Assembly (NCBI GenBank): GCA_003615045.1
Contig: ML014115.1
Coordinates: forward strand, 1 to 64,000
Reading direction: 5' to 3'
Origin: Caulochytrium protostelioides
Taxonomy: Eukaryota; Chytridiomycota; Caulochytriomycetes; Caulochytriales; Caulochytriaceae
DNA: 64,000 bases
Shown here: piece by piece, positions 55,565-64,000 of the stretch
How positions within the stretch are numbered: position 1 is the first letter of the stretch
Layout of the letters: the number at the start of each line of letters is the position of its first letter
Program-made: the position numbers and the translations under genes
The notes under the pieces: model-generated
What the model was told of the DNA's origin: nothing
Databases searched by the model: none
The model's input: only the letters and a program-made list of their open reading frames with translations

Positions 55565-56290
55565 AAGGCGTCCGCATTCGATTCATCGCCGGAGGCGCTT
55601 GCCGACCACGGGTTGCAGTGGAGGTTGCCTGGGGATGCGGCGGAGCGCTGTCGGTGTGGCCAGTGAGGCCAAACAGCGTCGGATGTTCAACGCAGCATAG
55701 AGATCGAGGTTCACGAACTTGCATCACACCACAGCAAACATCGGACCAGTCTCCTGGCGCCGGCGTTGACCGAGTTCCAGGACCATATTTGTATGTACAT
55801 ACCCCCAGGTCCTGCGGACCCGGTTGACCAGCGTCGACGCGGTCGGGGGAGCACCCGCCCGGGACGCGCAAGAGATCAGCATCTTCGTCAGGGCCCGGGG
55901 TTTCATCTTGGTCATCCGTCTCGGCATGCACCTGGGTCGTCCGTAACTCCTCGATCAGGATGGTTCCGAACCACTAAGCGCACGCCCGGTACGCGCGAGC
56001 CGTTGGAACGGCGATCTCGCCCTTGCCTCCGGGGGCAAACATGGTCGCTCCATAGGCGATCACCACTTCAGCGACCACGGACGCCATCTCCGTGGCTGCG
56101 CTGCTTGCTACTGTACAGCTACAGGCGCTGGCGTGCCCAGCGCGACTTCAGGAACTCGGCCCACGGCGGTTCGTACGTGGCGAGTCACATCTCCAGGAAG
56201 CGGTTATGCGCGGCGAGCGCTATGCCTTTGGAGCTCGTCGCCACCAGCTGCTGCAGCGGCTCTTTCAAATGGCGCTGCTAAGTCTCTGAC
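55565..56290 (-). pseudogene. Degenerate TnpB/Fanzor-like RuvC nuclease remnant
   Basis: Read on the minus strand across shifting frames, the blocks are, in order: NRFLEM, YEPPWAEFLKSRWARQRL, VVIAYGATMFAPGGKGE, IEELRTTQVH, a spacer, then KFVNLDLYAALNIRRCL and a tail LRRIPRQ...LQPVVGKRLRR. The order (helical WARQRL region, YGA-F-GKG strand, (D/E)ExRTT/S segment, spacer that usually holds a zinc ribbon, DLNAALNI) is that of the RuvC part of TnpB and eukaryotic Fanzor proteins, RNA-guided nucleases encoded by transposons. The apparent RuvC-II Glu and RuvC-III Asp are present, but several stops and frame changes break it. No paired zinc cysteines can be found. Assignment is by motif order; a search would be decisive. 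Confidence 0.5.
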
Positions 56291-56459
56291 GGCTTTTGGG
56301 CGGCTCTGATGCTGGATTCCACATAGTATTGCCTTGAGCTCAGCTTCCAACTGGTACGATTTTCGGACGGCTCTTTCAAATGCCACGTCTCTGACTGCTT
56401 TTGGGCGGCTTTCATGCCGGCTTCCACAGAGTACTGCTTTTCGGGTCAGCTTCTAGCTG
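56258..56459. repeat. Tandem duplication of an approximately 92-bp unit
   Basis: Two diverged direct copies (56,258-56,353 and 56,369-56,459), each running from ggctctttcaaatg to cagctt(c/t)..a.ctg. They adjoin the N-terminal side of the nuclease remnant. On the minus strand copy 1 reads QLEAELKAILCGIQHQ, and the other copy is similar. Confidence 0.8.
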
Positions 56460-58559
56460 ACGACCTGGCCTTTGGACCCCTCCATGGCCATGAAGATGTT
56501 GGTTCGGCCCCCTGGCGCCCACGGCTTCCAAGACGCTCGCAGCCTCTAAGGCCGCCCACTGCAGAACGTCTGTCATGCTGCTCTTGTCGTGTGGGCCACA
56601 ACATTCGGAGGAAACGACCTGGCGACGAAAGGGGTGACCGCCACGTGGCTCAGCCGCGGTGTCGTCGGAAGACCGGAGATAGGCGCACAGTTCGGCCGCT
56701 TCCATGCTTGATGCCCATTCTTTTGTTTTTTGCCCACCAACCATCATGCATGGCCCGAGGGGGTATTTCGACTAAAAAGTCGTCAAAAATCCAGAAAGAA
56801 ATGTTATTTTTTCGATTAGCGGCGGTGGCGCTGCAGACCGATCCGCTGGCGGTGGAAGGAAACCTGCTGGAACCCGCAGGCTTCTGCAGGCACCCTTAGG
56901 CCTCCTTAGACCTCCGAGGCCATCAAGGAGCGACGAAGGCACCACACGAGTATTGTCGACACCGCCGACTTTTTTTGGCTTTCCTGCTCGGTCCGTGAGT
57001 CAACCCCTTGGTATCGTGGTCCCGAACGTCGGCGCAGCATGTTTCGAAAGTGTACACCCCATTGCACCGACTTCGATGGACCGCTGAGCGCCTCCCGCGG
57101 CTGGCCATGACGCTCAGGTTAGTGTGGGTCATGCCGTCGCTCTCTTTCATTGATCCCTGCGACTACGACGTTCTGCCGAAGAAGGAAGAAAAGTTCACGA
57201 AAAGTTGCTTGACGGAGACATCTCTTGACAAGTTTCATCGAGACCCTGGAAGCCATGGACACCGCGATCCGGGCTTGCCGTTTCTGACCGTGTACACCGC
57301 ATGGGTTCGCCACACTGCCTCTTTTCCCGTTTTGCGTTCTTTATCTTTTCAAGGGAGCCCAACTAGCGCTCTAACGTGTCACGCCATCAATGACCCCGTG
57401 CGCTGCATCGTTGCCGCAAGACAAAAGAAAGGGATAGAAAAGACAAACGACACCGTCATAACACGTATCGGACCATCACTGGGTCCTCCGGGCCGGGCTG
57501 GGCTGGGCTGGGCTGAGCGGGGCTGAGCAGGCACGCGCGTCAGCCGAGCGCTGCGGGACCCATCTTACCTAAGCCGCATCGACGGTCCAGATGCCTGGAG
57601 ACCTTTGTCGCGCTGTTGTGCATTCTGACCATCCCTTGCAAAAGGCCTTTTCTTTTGCATGATCTATCCTGCTGGACGCTGGCGATGCCCACCTTCCCCC
57701 TCCACCCCCTGCATGATGGTCTCCTTGCCCTCGTCCCCGCATGGGACGGTCTTCATAACATGAGAGTGGGCATGCGCCCCCGTCGACGGTCTCGGGCCCC
57801 GCGAAACCGGCTTCGATGCTTCATGGAGGCTTGGAATCGAACGCGGCCATCCGCATGGTCGGCCAGAGCATTGACGCGCATCGGCGGAACACTGCGACCG
57901 GCTGAGTCCCCTGCGGGACAACCAACACCTCTCCCAAAAGCCATGGTCGAGACCGCAAGCCGAGCGACTCGAATCATCTGCATCGCCCCCGCCGAGAGAA
58001 CGCTCGTGATGACCATGATGACGCCGCCATCGGGAGTGTTCACGACGGCGGTCACGCCGTTGTCGTACGGCCCGGTCCGGCCGCTGCGTGTTCCGTCCTG
58101 CAGGCCATTTCTGGGGCTTGCGCCAGGGGCTCGCCCACGTCGGGACCACCGTCACACGGGCCGCCGTCGAGGGGCGGATTTGGCGTGACCACGCTTTTCC
58201 CGGATTTTCGGGTCTGAGCGATATCATGGGGCGCGCTTAGACAACGGCCACTAGGCGATGGGGTGTTGGGCATGTGATATATCGTGATCGGCTGTGGCAA
58301 CTCGGTTGGAACAGCCGCTTCGATGCTATCTGCCACCACCATGGCTGACACGAGGGCATCCGTCGGGGCCGATGCGACGGTCGGCACGACCGTTGCGAGT
58401 GGAACATGGGGCATGCGGAGCATGTAGGGATCGCAGCAGCGCTCGCGAGCAGAGCCGAGATCGCATCGACACTCACCGTACCATCGTGGAGACCATCGAC
58501 TACACGGGTGTCGTTAAGTGGGGCGATGCCGGTCACGGGACCGATCCGTCGTGGGTATC

Positions 58560-58735
58560 CGATGGAGCCTGGAAAGCTACAACCGGTCTACGTAGGCGCC
58601 TTTCGCATCATGGGCGTGCACACGAGGGGAGTTATCTTATCGAAGATGATGGCAGAGTCCAATACTCCATCAAAGGCAGTCGACTCCGTCCTTTCCGAGA
58701 CCAAGCCTCGATGATTATAACCGACGAGGCCTGAA
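58560..58735 (+). mobile_element. Remnant of a Ty3/gypsy-type integrase C-terminus
   Basis: A short frame contains KLQPVYVGAFRI, and a second frame a few bases on contains GSYLIEDDG and then SRLRPF. The pattern (K-L-x-x-x-x-x-G-x-F-R-I, G-x-Y-x-L/I-x-D-x-x-G, x-x-R-L-R-P) is that of the GPF/Y-type C-terminal module of LTR retrotransposon integrases. One frameshift separates the halves and the rest of the element is absent. It is too short to be sure. Confidence 0.42.
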
Positions 58736-60837
58736 GAAAGAGACGAGGATCGCGCCAACCCCTAAGCGGCGACCTGTCGGCGGTTCTTGCTAGGCGAAAG
58801 GGCCCCTTTTTTCTTTGGAGGCAAGGAGCGAAGTAGAGAGCGACCGCCCGCCTCGCTGCGATCTGCTGATGGCGGCCGCGGCCGCCTTCCTGCCCGCGCG
58901 ACTCTGATTCCCCTTTGCACGCAAGCCATTCGTTGATGGAGTCGGCCATGGCGGCCGTGGAGGCATGAATCGCGCTGCGGCTCGTGGAAATCGGATCGGT
59001 CATGAGCCCGCATCCGTCGACGCGTGACCGACCGTCGTCCATCGTGACCATTCGCGATGAACTGTGGATCCTCGTCGCCGATATCGCCTGTGAGGACACA
59101 TGCGAGACTGAGCGCTGCCGTACAAGGGCCCCTTCTGTACCACCGCGCTCTGCTCGTCTCATGGACTAGGCTCCAAGCGGCATGGGCCCTGCGACCATGC
59201 GTCGTGCGGTTTGGACCACCACCAATGGAGAGGACGCGCCGTCCCAGATACAACTTTTGCCTCGCCCATGCAAGGCATTAATGCACAGAGACGCTCCCTG
59301 GATCGGACAACAAGCGGGCGTGTCGGTGAGACGGTCGATAAGACGCACGCCACGCCCGTGATGACATCCGGTGAGGTGCGCAGCGGGTAACCCATTCCCT
59401 TCGTCTGCCGTCACCCGACCACGGTATGACCCGCCCTGCACCCCTTCGTCGGGTGACGCCTACCCGTGCTGGCCATGCTCGGGCATGTGCTCCGTCGCTC
59501 GTTCTCACGCGAGCGCCGAGAGACCTCGCCCATCGCGGCGTCACCCCATGGCCACTTGGGCGGAGCTCCTAAAACTCTCCCTAGAAGCTCCGACGGTGAC
59601 GAGGGCCAAACGCCGGAGGCCTTCCATTCAATTCGAGCGACGATCGGTATTCGCCGTGCCATGCCGTCCTATGCGGTTCCATGTCATGCCATGTGTGTGA
59701 CGGCACCCCGGGTCCCACCTCCGATCTTTCCCTTCACGGCGGAAGTCTTGCCGACATGGACAGTCATACAAGCATGCCGGAGCGAGGGCAACGCGGCGCG
59801 TGAGCCGCTCGCGCGATCGGAAGTGAAGGTGCCGTGACGGCATCACGCGACGCGGGTCCGAGGACGTCCGATGCGGGGGCGGTGGCGGACGACCCTGAAT
59901 GTCGCTGGGTTCGTTCCCCGAGCGAATACGTTTGCGCAGCGAACATGTCGGGCATCACGACGGGGGCGAGGCGAGACGGCTTGGCGGTGCGGATGGTGGT
60001 CACGCCAGCTGCGCGGCGACGGCGGCGCGGGGCACAGCGGGGTGTGAAATGAACGGCCGCCGCTTGACGCGCGGTCCTGCTCTCGACAAGTCCGACGGGT
60101 GAGCCAGACCAGGACTGTGGGGGGGAGGCTTCGCGCCAAACACAGAAGAAACGTATCGGGCCTCCCGTGACCCCCTGATCCTCCTTCTTCCATTCGGATG
60201 CATGCTTTGCTCCGCTCCGCTCCGCTCTTTCTCTCTCTTGTTCTCTTTCGGAGGGGCCAACAGGTGGCCGGGTGGGGGGTTCCCTCTCAGCGATCAAGGA
60301 TCCCAGCGATCCATCCCAGCGATCCGTCTCCCGTCCAGGGGCGCGCCGTGCCGCGTGCCGAGCTGAACGACGCATGCGCTCGCGCCGCCGGCTGTCGCCG
60401 CGCCATGGGTGCCGCCGCGTCGCCCGCGGCAAACAAACCCAGGCGGAAACGATCTTTTCAGGCGCAGCGGGTCGGGCGATCGGCGTCGAGGCTGCGGGAC
60501 GGAACAGTGTGATCGGCGCCTCACCGGCGGTGGCGACCAAGGCGTAGGGGGGCGGCCCCGGCTCCCCGCGCGGACTTCCCCAGCCTTCGGCGCGGCCGTC
60601 GATTCGTGGCGGCCGTCGGTTCATGCGGGTGGATGAGGATGAATTGGTTGCTGTGTATTTTGATGTTTTGGCGGTTCTGCGTCGGCTCGTCGTCCCGACC
60701 CTCCTCGTCCTTGCCGCATGGTGAGTCGATCGGGGCGCCATTCAGTCACCGGCGGCACCGCCCATGGTAATGCCAGTGCCAGTGCCAACGTCAATGCTCT
60801 CGTGGTCATGCCGATGCCGATGCCAATGCCATGCGCT

Positions 60838-60894
60838 GGCCATGCCGATGCCGATGCCGATGCCGATGCCGATGCCGATGCCGATGCCGATGGC
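60838..60894. repeat. (GCCGAT)n hexanucleotide repeat
   Basis: About nine near-perfect GCCGAT units, preceded by degenerate gccaatgcc and gccagtgcc copies from about 60,765. No coding role is supported. Confidence 0.9.
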
Positions 60895-61884
60895 TGACGA
60901 TTGACGGGACGAGAACCTATCGGAGTATGCTCGCCTGGGACGTCTCGGGCGAGAGAAGCTAGCCGGGAGACCGCGCTTTGGCCAGCACGCAGGAGCGACG
61001 CTGCAGCGTCGCAGCAGCGAGCGTTGAGACGTTGTACGAGGCCCGAGCGGCGTGAGGAGGCCCGACGCGACACAGTGCCATGCGGCGACGACCGTCAAAA
61101 CTAAAAATAATACCACCGGCAGCCTAGGTCGCGGGAGCGGGGACGCCATAGGCCACGTGATGCTACTTAATCAATTTTTGACGGGCGGCGACGGGCGAAG
61201 CGGGGCCGTAACCGCGATACGTCAAGAGAGCTGCGCTCGGCTTCCTCTTCGTCTCTCTTTCACTCAGAAATCGCTCAGAAAAGTGACTCACACTCGCGTG
61301 TGCACGGAGTTTCCTGCTCGCCGTCTTCTGGAAGCATCGTCATCTGGATGCTACCACGACTTCTGAGTCCTGCATAACACGACGCTTGTTCCTCTTGAGA
61401 CCATTGGATAGTGTCGATCTTGCCGAACCCCCGCTTGCCTTCTGCAGTGTGGCGCTGTCATTCCTCGCTTGATGCATCGGCCCTCTCCCACCCGTCACCA
61501 CGTTATTCCGATTACCCGGCACTGAGACGGCGCGTTGCTTTCCGCGTAACCGTTGTTGTGCTATACGCATGACTCGGACCCGACACGAACGAACTCATAC
61601 GCCGCCGCCCGAAAAACTCATACGAGACAAGACTAGACAGGACGAGACGCTGAGAGCACTCTGTCAGAACCTCATCGGCCTTTCTGGTCGCGGACCTTGT
61701 CCAGCGCGAATCTTGTCAAGTGTGGCTCATCCAAGGACGTTGTGACCGCTGGCCTTTCTGAAACACCGTCGTTTCTAAAAAGAAGCGTTGGCGCTTCACT
61801 CCTGGCGTGACGGATTAGCAGGCCGGCCGCCGCTGCCGTCGTCCAAACCTCGCCCCCCTCAACCCGGCTGTCGACATCACGGCC

Positions 61885-63735
61885 ATGGGTCCGATGACGG
61901 GGGCAGCAGGCGCCGCCCTGCTACCGACGATGCCCGCGACACAAGGCGACGGCAAGCCGTTTCTGACGGAAGAAGAGCTGAACAAGGATCCCGAGGCCGT
62001 GTTCCATATCCTCGAGAAAGTCGGCGAGGGCTCATATGGCCAGGTCGTGAAGGCCATGCATCTGCGCACGTCCACGGTGTGCGCTATAAAGATGATTCCG
62101 ATTGAAAACGACTTAAACGAGTCCATCAAGGAGATTTCCATGATGATGGGCTGCGATTCAAACTATGTCGTCAACTTCTTCGGCTCGTATCTGAAGGACG
62201 AACAGCTCTGGATCGTGATGGAGTACTGCGGCGCGGGCTCAGTCTCCGATATCATGAATCTGACGCGCCGGACGCTCTCGGAAGACCAGATCGCCACCAT
62301 CTGCGTGATGGTGCTCCGCGGCCTTGTCTACTTGCACGAGCGCCGCAAGATCCACCGCGACATCAAGGCGGGCAACATCCTGCTGAACGTGCGCGGCGAG
62401 GCCAAGCTGGCCGACTTTGGCGTCGCGGGCCAGCTCACCGACGCCATGTCCAAGCGCAACACGGTCATCGGCACGCCATTCTGGATGGCACCTGAAGTCA
62501 TCCAGGAAGTCGGATATGGCACAGGCGCCGACATTTGGTCGCTGGGCATCACCTGCATCGAGATGGCCGAGGGCCGCCCGCCGTACTACAACATCCACCC
62601 GATGCGGGCCATATTCATGATCCCCACGAAGCCGCCGCCCACGCTTGAGAACGCGGCCCGATTCTCGGGCCGTTTCCAGCAGTTCATTGCCCGGTGCCTC
62701 ACCAAGAACCCGGCCGAGCGCCCGACCGCCGAGATGCTACTCTCGGACCCGTACATCGTCAACGCGCCGAATGCGTCGGTGCTGATGGAGACCGTGGCGA
62801 TTGCGACGGACATGATCGCCAAGGGCGCGCTCGGTCGCAGCGACGAGGAGGACGAGGAGGACGACGAGGCCGACGACCGCGACGCGTCCGATGTCGACGA
62901 GATGGGCGGAACGGGCACTATGCGTGTCGTGCCGTCGGCCGGCGGCGCCAGCGTCCCGAGCGGCAGCGGCGGCATCCGCGTGCGCAGCGCCAGCCCCCAT
63001 GCTGGCGCGCACGCCCTCGACGAGGAGCCCGTCCAGTATGACACGATGGTCCTGAACGGCGCGTCGGCCGGCAGCACGGTGCGCCGCGGCCACGGAACCG
63101 CCGTGGGCGGCGAGTTCGACACGATGCGCATCGTCGGCGACCACGGCGACGGCGAGCTTGTCGGCGACGAGGGCCCCGCCCTGCCGCGGAGCGACACGAT
63201 CATGGACACCCGCACGATCAGGCCGAGCCGGCCGTTCCGCCAGAATGTGAGCCAGCCCGAGATGGGCACGATCCGCGCGGTCCCGCACGGCAGCGGGACG
63301 GGCATGGGCGGCGCTGCCGGGAGCGGCGGCGTCGCTGGCAGCGGCGCCAGTCTGAACGGCTCGAACCCGGCGCTGAACCGTGCGGGCAGCAGCGGCAGCG
63401 TGATCGTCCACGGGTCGCCGTCGGGCACCGCGAAGCCGCGGATAGGGTCGTCGACGGGGCTGGCGGGCAGCGGCGTGCTGGCGCGCAAGCCGGGCGTCGT
63501 GCCGATCAAGTCAGATCGGTTTGCGCCGCCGGTCCGCGAAGATTTGGTGCACAACGCGGCGACGACCGTCGAAGAGCTCCAGCAGATCTTGCAGTCGATG
63601 GAGACTAATATGGAGCTCGAGCTGGAGCAGACGCGGCAGAAGTATGAGCGTAAGAAGGCGCCTGTGCTCTCGGCGCTGCGCGCCAAAGCTCGTGCGGGAT
63701 CCATGACGGCCATTGCTCAGGGCGGACGTGCTTAA
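61885..63735 (+). CDS. Hippo/MST-type STE20 kinase with SARAH domain
   Basis: A 616-aa intronless Ser/Thr kinase (ATG 61885). The kinase domain spans about 36-292: GEGSYGQV (47-54), catalytic Lys69 in AIK, HRDIKAGN (157-164), DFG (177-179), activation loop RNTVIGTPFWMAPEV with Thr193 at the place of MST1 Thr183, and APE (202-204). It is very close to animal MST1/2 and Hippo, including the HPMRAIFMIPTKPPPT stretch. Residues about 310-540 are low-complexity with acidic EDEEDD and several short repeats of DTM(R/I)-type (YDTMVLN, FDTMRIV, DTIMDT), possible phosphorylation or docking sites. The end (about 553-603, VEELQQILQSMETNMELELEQTRQKYERKKAPVL) is a SARAH-like coiled coil, the dimerisation module of MST, Salvador and RASSF. 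Common yeasts have MST-like kinases without SARAH. Confidence 0.94.
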   Translation: MGPMTGAAGAALLPTMPATQGDGKPFLTEEELNKDPEAVFHILEKVGEGSYGQVVKAMHLRTSTVCAIKMIPIENDLNESIKEISMMMGCDSNYVVNFFGSYLKDEQLWIVMEYCGAGSVSDIMNLTRRTLSEDQIATICVMVLRGLVYLHERRKIHRDIKAGNILLNVRGEAKLADFGVAGQLTDAMSKRNTVIGTPFWMAPEVIQEVGYGTGADIWSLGITCIEMAEGRPPYYNIHPMRAIFMIPTKPPPTLENAARFSGRFQQFIARCLTKNPAERPTAEMLLSDPYIVNAPNASVLMETVAIATDMIAKGALGRSDEEDEEDDEADDRDASDVDEMGGTGTMRVVPSAGGASVPSGSGGIRVRSASPHAGAHALDEEPVQYDTMVLNGASAGSTVRRGHGTAVGGEFDTMRIVGDHGDGELVGDEGPALPRSDTIMDTRTIRPSRPFRQNVSQPEMGTIRAVPHGSGTGMGGAAGSGGVAGSGASLNGSNPALNRAGSSGSVIVHGSPSGTAKPRIGSSTGLAGSGVLARKPGVVPIKSDRFAPPVREDLVHNAATTVEELQQILQSMETNMELELEQTRQKYERKKAPVLSALRAKARAGSMTAIAQGGRA

Positions 63736-64000
63736 ATGACAGCTGCGATGGCCCTCGCCGTCTGTTCGACGGTGTGTTTCCCACTTTTTGTTTTTTCTTT
63801 CTCATTCTAGATACGATGCCGCCCATACCCTTCACCCCCTTACGATAAGTCTTTCCCCTCACCATGGGAATCGCCGAATGATATTAATACTTGCAAACAA
63901 ACACACGTGCGCACACATGCATGCATGCTTCTGCGCCGATCATCCTGACTGGGATCAATCGCAATCATTCATTTAAGAAGCACTAGATCATGGAATAACA
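63736..64000. other. 3' flank of the MST kinase
   Basis: A T-rich stretch (63,785-63,810) follows the stop codon, as in other 3' UTRs here. A cacacatgcatgcatgc tract lies near 63,910-63,928. No gene is visible before the window ends. Confidence 0.4.

Larger units (their letters stand above)
56300..61884. other. Gene-poor region of about 5.6 kb
   Basis: No complete gene is supported. Its first part (56,300-56,900) may be the remaining decayed half of the nuclease element. Near 57,490-57,525 there is a gggct(g) repeat. A retrotransposon scrap (58,560-58,735) and a hexamer array (60,838-60,894) are listed separately. The long frame 59,764-60,741 (minus) has biased composition and no motifs. The last several hundred bases should include the MST kinase promoter. 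Confidence 0.45.

Noticed and set aside
59764-60741. A 325-codon minus-strand frame
   Set aside because: Arg/Ser/Pro-rich, no motif; several other open frames overlap it, so it looks like chance.
60765-60894. Possible CRISPR-like or regulatory array of GCCGAT units
   Set aside because: The units are contiguous hexamers with no spacers; this is a simple microsatellite in a eukaryotic genome.
61885-61905. N-myristoylation of the MST kinase (MGPMTG)
   Set aside because: Proline right after the glycine is not accepted by N-myristoyltransferase consensus.

Overview
The window is nuclear DNA from a GC-rich eukaryote. Genes carry zero to three short spliceosomal introns with GTAAGT-, GTACGT- or GTATGT-type donors and TAG/CAG acceptors, and lie on both strands 65 to 1,750 bases apart. 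The gene set is opisthokont: a fungal-type conventional kinesin, a PCL-type cyclin, Mdm1 and pantothenate synthetase. With it come genes that common yeasts lack: a Hippo/MST kinase with a SARAH domain, malonyl-CoA decarboxylase, an augmin (HAUS1-like) subunit, a C11orf65/MFI-like protein, an MMTAG2-type RS protein and an ABCD4-like transporter. This mix fits an early-diverging, probably zoosporic (chytrid-like) fungus. The genus cannot be fixed from sequence alone.

Layout. 1-14,000: tRNA-Glu(CTC), a two-exon UPF0390-like gene, Pelota/Dom34, Prp16 (tail-to-tail with Pelota), a three-exon HAUS1-like gene and malonyl-CoA decarboxylase. 14,000-33,000: an LRR protein, an ABCD-type half transporter, a MAPR-type cytochrome b5 protein, IWR1 (three exons) tail-to-tail with MMTAG2 (three exons), an MFI-like gene, an alpha/beta hydrolase, PAN6 and LIPT2 (convergent, 65 bases apart), and a small acidic protein. 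33,000-50,300: Mdm1-type sorting nexin, kinesin-1, a 4.7 kb gene-poor stretch and a PCL-type cyclin. 50,300-61,880: about 11.6 kb with no intact gene I can defend, holding a broken HSP90 pseudogene, a degenerate TnpB/Fanzor-like RuvC nuclease remnant and a scrap of LTR-retrotransposon integrase. 61,885-63,735: the MST/Hippo kinase.

The intact genes do not form one pathway. Most are housekeeping: ribosome rescue, splicing (Prp16, MMTAG2), RNA polymerase II import (IWR1), mitochondrial lipoate and CoA metabolism (LIPT2, PAN6, MCD), organelle contacts and dynamics (Mdm1, MFI, kinesin), and spindle and cell-cycle control (HAUS1-like, cyclin, MST). The most unusual material is the pair of related TnpB/Fanzor-like C-terminal remnants (about 48.2 kb and 55.6-56.3 kb), one abutting the HSP90 pseudogene. 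Several genes (UPF0390-like, HAUS1-like, MMTAG2, MFI, IWR1, LIPT2, PAN6) appear complete only after splicing, so a single-ORF reading would miss or truncate them.
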